15,676 nucleotides of DNA from Methanobacteriota archaeon (lineage in GTDB: Archaea > Thermoplasmatota > DTKX01 > GCA-020343715), in assembly GCA_030594725.1 (NCBI GenBank), contig JAUVEQ010000019.1:1-15676 (forward strand), given 5' to 3'. This document shows, piece by piece, positions 1-7,700 of this stretch. The first letter of the stretch is position 1. Each line of letters opens with the position of its first letter. The notes beneath the pieces are model-generated. The model was not told the DNA's origin. It did no database searches and worked only from the letters and a program-made list of their open reading frames with translations. The position numbers were made by a program, and so were the translations under genes.

Positions 1-2
1 TG

Positions 3-65
3 GAGGCCGACCTCAAGGCCGTGAAGGACCGGATCAAGGAGCTCAAGAAGCCGAAGAAGGAGTGA
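3..65 (+). CDS. C-terminal tail of an unidentified protein (truncated by window edge)
   Basis: Only the last 20 codons and a TGA stop are inside the window. The visible tail reads as a charged, lysine- and glutamate-rich helix (ending KELKKPKKE) with GC-rich third positions like the other genes here. Such tails are common in coiled-coil, ribosomal and nucleic-acid binding proteins, so no family can be named. The gene runs towards hicA, making the two convergent. Confidence 0.6.
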   Translation, partial: EADLKAVKDRIKELKKPKKE

Positions 66-277
66 GGGCGGAGGCCCCCTCCTTCTCGATCAACCTTTTT
101 CTCAAGAAAGTTGTCGTGCCCAGGAGCTTGCCCCAAGAACAAGGGGACGGTCGAATGTGATCGGACCCCGGCGGGTCCACCTATCTTCTATTCCGCTATC
201 AATCTACCAATTCGGTTGACGATTCGTGAAACCGGCAACAGCGGACTCATTCACACCCAAGCCACCAGGGGAACGCA
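66..277. other. Noncoding region between convergent genes
   Basis: This stretch separates the + strand gene tail from the end of hicA on the - strand. It has a GGAGG/CCTCC inverted repeat around 70-82 followed by a T5 run at 96-100, which could end transcription of the + strand gene. It also holds one copy of a 20-bp palindromic repeat (162-181). From about 181 to 240 the base composition is clearly more AT-rich than in the genes. The short open frames crossing it have no family resemblance and run antisense to hicA, so I see no gene. Confidence 0.6.
162..181 (+). repeat. Palindromic 20-bp repeat, copy 1
   Basis: The element is CGGACCCCGGCGGGTCCACC. Its core GGACCC/GGGTCC can form a 6-bp stem. 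A copy differing at only two central positions lies in the same orientation at 1225-1244. Both copies are in noncoding DNA and lie on either side of the hicBA locus. Function is unknown: it could be a mobile-element end, a protein binding site or a structured RNA element. Confidence 0.5.
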
Positions 278-526
278 TCATCCACCCCGGAGTGTCTTAA
301 TCAGGTCCTCCTTGTGGACGGAGTTCCATATGCTGATACTGGAGAGGATGTCGTTGAGGGTACCCAGGGCCATCTCGTCATGGTCGGGGACCGTGATGTT
401 GTGTTCACCGGCTGGTGTGGTCTTCCGGAGTCGCACATGGCTTCCCCGCTGCCTGACGACCTCGTAGCCCATTCCGGTCAACATCTTGATGAGGTCTCTG
501 CCGCTCACGACCGGCAACCTAGGCAA
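278..526 (-). CDS. hicA: HicA-type toxin (mRNA interferase)
   Basis: This 82-residue protein is a HicA/YcfA toxin, a small double-stranded-RNA-binding-fold ribonuclease that cleaves mRNA when not bound by HicB. The N-terminus MPRLPVVSGRDLIKML is typical of the family, and the catalytic histidine lies in GSHVRLR (residues 28-34, His30). The TTG start at 526 is preferred over a GTG at 508 because the PVVSG segment before the GTG is conserved in relatives. The start overlaps the end of hicB by 8 nt, so the two are translationally coupled, antitoxin first. Length and motifs are complete, so it should be functional. What is known comes from bacterial HicA; activity here is inferred. Confidence 0.88.
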   Translation of the reverse strand: MPRLPVVSGRDLIKMLTGMGYEVVRQRGSHVRLRKTTPAGEHNITVPDHDEMALGTLNDILSSISIWNSVHKEDLIKTLRGG

Positions 527-728
527 TCGCCCCTACCTCCATCTCCGAGATGGACAGTATCCTTATCTCCTCGCCCCGTTTCAGCTCATCCTCGAAATGG
601 AGGGCGACCGCTTCTTTGATGTTCCCCATCAGGTCATCGAGGCTCTCTCCCTGGGTGAATATATCGACACCGATACCCCTCGCACACCAGGACCGTTCAT
701 CTTTGTAGACCTCGAACTTCACCAGCAT
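519..728 (-). CDS. hicB: HicB-type antitoxin (short form)
   Basis: This 69-residue protein has the HicB fold pattern: an N-terminal strand (LVKFEVYKDERSWCARG), the segment GVDIFTQGESLDDLMGNIKEAV in which an aromatic/hydrophobic strand is followed by a helix, and an acidic linker. HicB binds and neutralises HicA. It lacks the C-terminal ribbon-helix-helix or helix-turn-helix DNA-binding domain found in longer HicB proteins, so self-repression through HicB alone is doubtful unless another region binds DNA. The ATG at 726-728 has no clear Shine-Dalgarno sequence but follows a TATA box by about 34 nt, suggesting a very short leader. It is the first gene of the hicBA pair. Confidence 0.83.
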   Translation of the reverse strand: MLVKFEVYKDERSWCARGIGVDIFTQGESLDDLMGNIKEAVALHFEDELKRGEEIRILSISEMEVGAIA

Positions 729-758
729 TCAATCGCCATCGTTAACATGTCCGAGCCA

Positions 759-766
759 TTATATAA
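759..766 (-). promoter_or_regulatory. TATA box for hicBA
   Basis: TTATATAA is a perfect palindrome lying about 34 nt upstream of the hicB start on the - strand. With the usual archaeal TATA-to-start-site distance of about 26 nt, transcription would begin near 735-738, giving a leader of roughly 10 nt. Being palindromic, it could in principle also direct + strand transcription. Confidence 0.6.
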
Positions 767-769
767 GGG

Positions 770-979
770 TTGACGCGAAGGAGCACCAAGGACAGACCAT
801 TCGCCAATCGGCGTGGAGGGGGGCGGGATCCGGGGACCCCGGGAGGTTGGTACGCCACCCTCGAGGGGGCCATCGTCGCAGGTTCTCCTTCCGGGGGTGA
901 GGTGGAACTGGCGGTGGAGGGCCTCGTTCCCGAGGACAGACGCGACCTGGTCCTCTACTATCAGGCCAAGCGGCGGTGA
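770..979 (+). pseudogene. Coding-like fragment, possible gene remnant or small hypothetical protein
   Basis: An open frame starting with TTG at 770 ends at TGA 977-979 (69 codons). Its second half (about 845-979) has the codon bias of real genes here, and encodes a plausible C-terminus (VELAVEGLVPEDRRDLVLYYQ). The first third is Arg/Gly-rich and coding-unlike, has no ribosome binding site, and begins only 3 bp after the hicB TATA box. This looks more like the 3' end of a gene that lost its 5' part than an intact gene. I do not recognise a family. It may also be a chance frame in GC-rich DNA. Confidence 0.3.
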
Positions 980-1224
980 GGGGGCTTACGGACCGTATCA
1001 CACCGGACGGGCTGCTCCTGTTCCAACGTGGAGGGCTGCCCGTGTCCCCGCGGGATCATGGGGATCACTTGGATGCCCGATAGATTGAAACGGGTCGTCG
1101 TGATATCACAGTACCGAACCTAATGTACGATGATGGAGCAATGAGGTTCGAGTGTGATGTGGGCCTAACGGTGTTGAACCTCTGACAACGGGTCATTTTC
1201 ATGGGTTCCGTACGCTACAGCACA

Positions 1225-1244
1225 CGGACCCCGATGGGTCCACC
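1225..1244 (+). repeat. Palindromic 20-bp repeat, copy 2
   Basis: The element is CGGACCCCGATGGGTCCACC. It is identical to the copy at 162-181 except for AT instead of GC in the middle, so the GGACCC/GGGTCC stem is preserved while only the loop changes. It is in the same orientation, about 1.06 kb away, across the hicBA locus and the gene fragment. Confidence 0.5.
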
Positions 1245-1347
1245 ATCCCCTTCCTTGATCGGTATGGCCGCATCGGTCGTTCTGGTCTTCTCTCGATTGT
1301 TTTTTCATAGTGAATTGGACGTAATAAGTAAAAAGTGTACCAACCTG

Positions 1348-1355
1348 GATATATC
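1348..1355 (+). promoter_or_regulatory. Probable TATA box for the membrane propeller/ferredoxin gene
   Basis: GATATATC lies centred about 29 nt before the ATG at 1381, after a purine-rich stretch (AAGTAAAAAG, 1327-1336). This distance puts the transcription start at or within a few nt of the ATG, so the mRNA is probably leaderless. No Shine-Dalgarno sequence precedes the ATG, in agreement. The site also argues for the 1381 start over the upstream in-frame ATG at 1201. Confidence 0.55.
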
Positions 1356-1380
1356 TTTAGGATTGCCTAAAGGCTGGTCG

Positions 1381-4300
1381 ATGAGGCAGAGGATGGAATG
1401 TTTCCTTGTCTTGGTCGCCATCATGGCGATCCTCCTGTCCCCCGCGGCCCAGGCCTGTCTCTCGCCATACGGATTCCTTGACTTCGAGCCGAAGCCCCTC
1501 GTGGCCCCGGGGGGGGACGTGGAGATGGCCCCCGTTGACGTCTCCGCCTCAACCGTTGATGATATGAACCCGGATATCATCTCCTACCAGGGGGACCTCT
1601 ACTCCTTCTGGGTGAAGGAGACGGGCACGACAGAGGTGACCGAGAACGTCATGTGCCGGGTCCTACGGAACGGTTCCTGGAGCGACCTTTGGGCGGTCAA
1701 CAACATCGTTCCAGAGGATGGGTCCTTCAACGCTTCCGGCAGCAGGGTCGCGGGATTCGACGTCACCATTCACAACGACATGCTCTATATCATCTGGTCC
1801 ACCCCGTACCTACCATTCACCTACGAAGAAGACAATGACATCGTCTACCGGACCTTCGATGGTACGTCGTGGGGGGAGGTGGTCGATATCATCTCGCCGG
1901 GGGATGGGGCGGAGGATGTCCAGCCCACAGCGGTATCGACGGACGACGGTCTGCTGGTCGCCTGGGCGACCAACAACCCGAACCTCACGAAGGGTCCGGG
2001 GATGGTCATCGTGAGCAGGTTGGTGGGCGACAACTCGATCGGGCCAGTGTGGGTGCTATCGGGAACGGAAGGAGGGGGGCTTGATTTCATACCGGAGCTG
2101 GTCTCCGTACCCGGTGGGTCGTACCTGACCTGGTATGCCAGGGAGTTGCTGCCCGTCGGCCCCCACGGCACCAACGAGAACGTGATATCCATATATGGAA
2201 GGGTCTTCGATGGTGATGATTGGTCGGACATCCAGGAAGTGTCATGCCGAGGCCGGGGAGAGAGCATCTGGGTGAGCATGCTGTGGGACGGTCAACGGCT
2301 CTGCTTTGCCTGGCAGGTCCATGAGTTCGGGTCCTTCTGGCAGTCCTCGCTGATCTACTACCGGGAGTGGGAGAATGGGAGTTTCACTCCGATACAGGAC
2401 CTGACCGGCGACCTCCGCAATGCCTTCAACGGAAAACCCTGTCTGTGCAAGGCCGATGACGAGATCAGGATCTACTGGCACACCAACGATGACGGCTTCA
2501 CGGCGGGAGATTCGTTCGACCTGGTCTGGAGGTCCAGGGAGGGGGATGGGTACTGGAGCCCCTTTGATATCTTCCAGTCGGATCCCGGGAAGGACACGCA
2601 GGGGATCCAGATCACCCCCCACGGGAACGTGGTCTACGCCTCGTGGCTGACGAACATGACCTACGAGGCCCCGGGTCCGGACGGCATGGTCGATGTATGG
2701 GACGTGGTGGTCGGCCCCCTCCACATCCCAGACAACCCCCTCGAGGGGGTGACCGTGACCAACCGTTGGCAGAAGTCGGTGGAGGCCTGGGGCCCTGTGG
2801 AGCGGATCCAGTTCCTCGCCGAGCGTTCCGGGGAGCCCATGGTCCACACCCTTCTCCGCATGGAGGTCATCGACTCGGAGGGGAACAACGAGACCGTGCT
2901 GGAAGGATTGACCGGTTCGGACGGAAGGATAGATTTCGAGTACAGCTTCGCCAGGACGGGCACCTACACGTTCAATATCAGTGTCGAGGGGAACACCCTG
3001 GGCGAGATCGAGATGGTCATCGCACCGCCCCCTCCTGGCCATCTCTCGGACCTGGTCCCCGCGGGCCTGATCATCCTCACCGTCAGCTCCCTGTCGATAG
3101 CGGTGGGTTACACCTTCGTGCGCAAGAATGGCGTGGTCAGGGGAAAGAAGGTCACCAGGGGCCTGGTGGTCCCCAGAAGCCGGAGCATCATTTGGAGCTG
3201 GTCCTCCCACGCCCTTACCTACGTTGTCAAGCACAAATGGGCACAGGGATTCCTCCAGATGCCGCTGTTCGTCCTGTACATCGCAACGATAATCATAGGG
3301 TTCTTCGGGACCCAGGACCCCACGAAGAACTTCGCGACCATGGTGGGTTGGACCTACTATCTGGCGGGCATCCTTCTCCTCTACGCCGTCTTCGGCCGCC
3401 TGTGGTGCTACGTGGAGGCGTGCGGATTCGTCGACACGTGGGCGAAGAACCTGCGTAAGGGCAAGAGCTGGTTGGAATGGCCCGAATGGATGAAGAACCT
3501 CTGGCCGGGATTCTTCATTCTCTTGGCCGCGTTCTGGGTCGAGATAGTCTTCAGCATCGACCTCTATCCGTGGGCCGTCGCCGCGTTCATGCTGACCATC
3601 CTGCTCATCAACCTGGTCATCTCGTCCATCTTCAGCAAGCGCACCTACTGTCGGTACGTTTGCAGGGACGGGGTCATCGAGGAGCTCATCGCCCGCTATT
3701 CCATATTGAGGATAGGGGTCCGTAACAGGCCCGATGCGGTGCCCCGCGGGGACGTGTGCATATGGACGGATGAGGAGAGACGGCCCGGTTTCTGCTCCAT
3801 GTGCTTCTCGTGCGTCCAGAACGACTCCACGGTCCGGGAGGCCACCGTGGAACCCGCGACCACCACCTTCGCCCAGGACGTGTACAGACCCCAGGCGGTA
3901 CACAAGGACGAGGCCACGGCGGCCATTGTCCTCATGGGCATCTCCATCCCCTACATGCTGGTCCTCACCCGCCTGTGGTGGGTGGGGGTCGCCGAGGCAT
4001 CCGCCGCCCTCATCCTTCCGTTCGGTCCGATGACCGTTGTAGCGCTCGGCATCGTCTCGATCATCCTCTTCGGGGCGCTGGCATACCTGGCCTTCACCAG
4101 GCTACCCCACGTGTTCACCACACCCCGCAGGGCCCTCATCATAATCTTGGCAGGGATACTGTTGGCCCAGTACTTCCTCATCGGGCTCGGAGGGCCCGTC
4201 GCACGCCTTGTGGCCCTGCGCTCCATGATCGTCCTTCTCTGCTTCCTCGTCCCCTTCATAGTGGTCTGGGCGGCAGAGGCGTTGATCGTCAGGTTGACGG

Positions 4301-4695
4301 GTGACGCCAGGCAGGAGAGTGCATGGAGGTTGCTGGAACGCTACGGCCTTGTGTTCGTCCCCGTGTTCCTCGGGGTCCTCGTGGCCAGGAACCTCCCGCT
4401 GGTAGGTACCTGGGGGTGGGCCGTGTGGGACATCACGGTCTCGGCCTTCACCAGGTTCCCAGGTGGCACGGTGGAACCCATCCCCATGCCCTTCGTGGAC
4501 CCCTCCACCCATTTCATCCTAGGGGTGCTGTCCCTAACCCTCGGGGTCGCCGTGGGCTCGTACGCCGCCCTCCAGCTCTCCCGCCGCCTGTACAAGGAGG
4601 AACGGAACGCCATGGTGGCCTTCGGGGTACATGTGAGCGCCATCACCTTCTTCGGGGGCCTGTTCGTCCTGATCCTCTTGCTGCCACCCTTCTGA
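1381..4695 (+). CDS. Exported propeller-Ig ectodomain fused to a NapH/NosR-like polytopic Fe-S membrane domain
   Basis: This 1104-residue protein starts with a signal peptide (residues 1-25, hydrophobic core LVLVAIMAILL, likely cut after AQA). Residues about 40-450 are made of repeated W-containing strands (LYSFWVK, LYIIWST, LLVAWAT, SYLTWYA, LCFAWQV, VVYASWLT), a sialidase-like propeller pattern. An Ig-like domain follows (about 450-547), then TM1 (558-580) and about eleven more helices to the C-terminus. The membrane part carries two Fer4_5-like motifs, GRLWCYVEAC (672-681) and RTYCRYVC (754-761), and a cluster C793, C805, C808, C811. These eight cysteines could hold two [4Fe-4S] clusters. 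NapH, NosR and CcoG relatives pass electrons across membranes. The CPxG signature is degenerate: the first motif has CX4C and no proline, the second has CRDG. The catalytic partner is unknown, and electron transfer is inferred. Confidence 0.75.
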   Translation: MRQRMECFLVLVAIMAILLSPAAQACLSPYGFLDFEPKPLVAPGGDVEMAPVDVSASTVDDMNPDIISYQGDLYSFWVKETGTTEVTENVMCRVLRNGSWSDLWAVNNIVPEDGSFNASGSRVAGFDVTIHNDMLYIIWSTPYLPFTYEEDNDIVYRTFDGTSWGEVVDIISPGDGAEDVQPTAVSTDDGLLVAWATNNPNLTKGPGMVIVSRLVGDNSIGPVWVLSGTEGGGLDFIPELVSVPGGSYLTWYARELLPVGPHGTNENVISIYGRVFDGDDWSDIQEVSCRGRGESIWVSMLWDGQRLCFAWQVHEFGSFWQSSLIYYREWENGSFTPIQDLTGDLRNAFNGKPCLCKADDEIRIYWHTNDDGFTAGDSFDLVWRSREGDGYWSPFDIFQSDPGKDTQGIQITPHGNVVYASWLTNMTYEAPGPDGMVDVWDVVVGPLHIPDNPLEGVTVTNRWQKSVEAWGPVERIQFLAERSGEPMVHTLLRMEVIDSEGNNETVLEGLTGSDGRIDFEYSFARTGTYTFNISVEGNTLGEIEMVIAPPPPGHLSDLVPAGLIILTVSSLSIAVGYTFVRKNGVVRGKKVTRGLVVPRSRSIIWSWSSHALTYVVKHKWAQGFLQMPLFVLYIATIIIGFFGTQDPTKNFATMVGWTYYLAGILLLYAVFGRLWCYVEACGFVDTWAKNLRKGKSWLEWPEWMKNLWPGFFILLAAFWVEIVFSIDLYPWAVAAFMLTILLINLVISSIFSKRTYCRYVCRDGVIEELIARYSILRIGVRNRPDAVPRGDVCIWTDEERRPGFCSMCFSCVQNDSTVREATVEPATTTFAQDVYRPQAVHKDEATAAIVLMGISIPYMLVLTRLWWVGVAEASAALILPFGPMTVVALGIVSIILFGALAYLAFTRLPHVFTTPRRALIIILAGILLAQYFLIGLGGPVARLVALRSMIVLLCFLVPFIVVWAAEALIVRLTGDARQESAWRLLERYGLVFVPVFLGVLVARNLPLVGTWGWAVWDITVSAFTRFPGGTVEPIPMPFVDPSTHFILGVLSLTLGVAVGSYAALQLSRRLYKEERNAMVAFGVHVSAITFFGGLFVLILLLPPF

Positions 4696-4720
4696 TGGAC
4701 CGCTCCAAGACATCCTTGCC

Positions 4721-4736
4721 AGGCCTTGACCGGCCT
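4721..4736. terminator. Weak inverted repeat between convergent genes, possible bidirectional terminator
   Basis: AGGCC and GGCCT are separated by TTGACC, a 5-bp GC-rich stem in the 60-bp gap between two large convergent genes. There is no T-tract on either side, so termination function is only suggested by position. Confidence 0.25.
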
Positions 4737-4755
4737 TCCTGTTCCATGGGGGACC

Positions 4756-7700
4756 TCACGGGTCGTCCTCGGGACCGTCATCGGACGGATCGGGCTCATG
4801 CATGTCGGAGGTCCCCTGCCTCCTCTTCCGGGAATACAGATAACCGCCCGACAAGGCCCCGACGATGACGACGACGGCGATGGCCAGGATGGTCCATCCG
4901 GCGTGATCCCGTCCCTCGTCATCGGGTCCGTCCTCTGCCGCCAACGTGACGGTCAGGCTGGCCCCTGCCTGGACGGTGGAGCCTTCCAGGTCGGCGACCA
5001 TGGAAAAGTTCAGGTCACCCCACGTGAGGAACGTCATGTTCATGACCCCCACGGGGTCCCATTCCCAGTCGACCGACGCGGTGGAACCGCTGATCACCTG
5101 GAGCCTTACCTCCACCAGGCCGGTCACGTCGTTCCCATCGTAGTCGAGGACCGTGACGCGGACGCCGATGACATCGCCCACGAAGGCCGTGTCGGGAACG
5201 TCCCCGAGCTGTACCTCTCCCAGGGTCCGAAGGACCACCACCGACTGTGTGGTGTTGCCCCTCTGTGGACCCAACGCGTACTCCACGGTGACGACGTGGG
5301 TGCCCACCTCGGTGATGACCCATTCCACCTTGCTAGGGTCGTCGGTGGGCCTGAGCACGCCCGACTCCGTGGACCACCCGTACTCAGCGCCCTCCAGGAT
5401 GGGCTCGCCCAACCAGTCCAGGAGGACGAGGGTCAGCAGCACCGTGTCGCCCTGGTGGACCGGTCCCTCCTCTGGGTCCGTGAGCATCTCCACAGCGTCG
5501 ACGGTCCGTACGAAAGTGAGGTTGACGGAGGTCGATATCGAGAACCCCTCCACAGTGGCCGTCACCCTGAGCTCCACATTGCCCAGGGCCTCTGGGACGA
5601 TCCGGGTACCGTTCCTCCCGATGGCCTGCCAAGAAACGATATCGGGTTCCATGGACCAGTCGAACCGGGCCTTGGGGGTCAGGTCCTCGCCCCCCTTTCC
5701 GTGGACCGAGGCGTAGACATCGATGGGCTCGCCCACGGGGACCCATTCCGGGTCGAGGGACACGGGCAGGTGGATGTCCACCCGCACGGGTATGTCGGCG
5801 GGGATGACGGTCACGACGGTGCTGTCCGTCACCTGCACATCCCCGTAGGTGGCCTTGACCACGATGGTCACCCCGCCCAGCCCTGTGGCGTGGAACACGG
5901 GCGAACCCGAGGCCCGGGGCGGGTAAAGGTAACCGGCGTCGCCTACCACCTCGTACTCGTAGTAGACACCCTCTGGAATCGGCACGCCGTCGGTGGCCAT
6001 GGAGATGGCCGTCATCTGCAGCGTCCCTCCCTTCTCCACCTCGGCGTCCTTGGGCTCGAGGCGGACCGACCCTATGGTGCGGTACACCCCTAGCTGGACC
6101 GACTGGTGCAGCGTCGTGGACCGGTAGACGGCCGATACGTTCACCCAGCCCTGGCCTACGCCTGTGCCGGTGACGTTAACGGCGGGTCCCGTGTCGGTGT
6201 CGAGGGAGACGACATCCCCGTCGACGGACCACGTGAAGGCCGTCTCGGAGGTGATGTCCCGGGACAGGACATCCACCGCCCGCGCGACTATCAGGGCAGA
6301 GCCATTGTGGTCCAGCGTCAGCTGGGTGGGCGTGACCTCCAGGTCACGGATCCGATTCATGACAGTGACGTTGGTCCGGTCGGAGAGGGTGATGCCGAAG
6401 TACCCCGCTGAGACCCTCAGCACCGCTTCCCCGGGGAGGAGCGCGGTCACCTGCACCGAAGGGCCCGAGGTGTCGTTGATCTCGCAGCTTGTGCCGCCCA
6501 GGGACCACTTGAACGCTAGTAGGTGGGTGATCTCCCTGTCAGGGGACCAGGCCCTCACATCAAAGGTGGCCGTTCCTCCGATCTCCATGTCCAGGTCGCC
6601 CTGCTGGAGCTCGAGCCTGTCCATCTTCTCGCCGACGACGAAGGTACCATCCGTCCCGTCGGCGAAGGATGAGGGCACCAAGGCCGAGTCGGTCGCCACC
6701 ACCTCGAGGAATCCCGTGTAGGTCGGCTCGTCCTCGGGAAGAAGGAAGGTCAGGTTGCCCTTGCCACCGTTATCCATTCTCTCTGTCCCGACGAGGGTCA
6801 CGTCCCCCTCGGTGCCGTTGGTCCCGTAGTACGCCCGGATGTCGTAAGGAGCGGTCCCGTCCTGGACGGTCCAATTGACCTGGACCAGGTCGCCCAGGTA
6901 GAACACTTCGCCCCCGACAGGGACCTCCAGTTCCAGCTCGACGCCCCTCCTGCCATCGGTGAATATCTCGAAGCGCTCCCGGGACACGCCAGATCCGTCC
7001 TTGGCCGGGTCCGTGGGGTGATGGGCGTAGACCCGCACGTAGCAGTTCCGGGAGACGGTATCAGGTATTATCCACTGGTGCCTGCCGGTATCGGCGACGC
7101 CGGTGGCGACGGTCATCCATGGCCCCTTGGGGCCGGTCGTCGAGTAGGACAGGTCCATGCTGCTGGGTCTCACACCACCCACGGAGTTCCAGGTGATGAG
7201 CCTGAGGGAGCCGGGGCGAAGCTTGCTGAGGGGGCGCGGCTCCATCACCTGCACGGAGAGGTTGGCGGGTTGGGGTTGGGAGTTCTTCCAAACCTCGAGG
7301 GCACCCCCCTCTTGACTGTCCTGCCCGAAGCAAAGGACAAGGTCGGGGTACCCGTTGTGGTCCAGGTCACCTGCACCGACCCCGATGGCATCCCAAGATT
7401 GAGCGGTGGGCATTCCGGAGGTGACCTCGCTCCAAGAACCTCTACCGTTCCCCCTGAAAACGTGGGTCTTTCCGGTGTTGTACCCCATGGCCACCAGGTC
7501 CAGGTTGCCGTCCAGGTCGAGGTCGGCGAACTCCACTCCAGCTACCATCAGGTTGGGGAGCCCGCTGCTGGCCCGCGTCCAGTTGGCGCGGCCGTCGTTG
7601 CGGTACACTGCGACGGTGTCGCGGTTCCAGCCGCCAAGGGCCAGGTCCAGGTCGCCATCGTTGTCGTAATCACCCAGGTCGATACCCCAGTACTGGGCGT

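Larger units (their letters stand above)
980..1380. other. Noncoding region upstream of the large membrane protein gene
   Basis: No supported gene. It contains a perfect 10-bp palindrome GTGATATCAC (1100-1109), a 20-codon open frame (1123-1185) without family resemblance, the second copy of the 20-bp palindromic repeat (1225-1244), a T6 run (1300-1305) and an AT-rich promoter zone from about 1296 to 1365. The open frame of the downstream gene extends back to 1201, but that extension has noncoding composition and the signal peptide begins at 1381. Confidence 0.6.

Noticed and set aside
162..181. tRNA 3' end or tRNA-derived attachment site
   Set aside because: GGGTCCACC resembles an acceptor end, but no T-arm loop, anticodon arm or matching 5' acceptor strand is found upstream at either copy.
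744..753. Shared 10-mer AACATGTCCG near the hicB promoter and, inverted, near the Mrp operon promoter (14123-14132)
   Set aside because: It lies downstream of one TATA box and upstream of the other, in opposite orientation, and shared 10-mers are expected by chance in a window of this size.
1201..1380. N-terminal extension of the membrane protein from the ATG at 1201
   Set aside because: The extension has noncoding composition, includes the palindromic repeat and the TATA box, and would put 60 residues in front of a typical signal peptide.
2242..3903. 553-codon open frame antisense to the membrane protein gene
   Set aside because: It is a GC-rich antisense shadow: no family motif, low hydrophobic content, no promoter, and it opposes a gene with clear signal peptide, helices and cysteine motifs.
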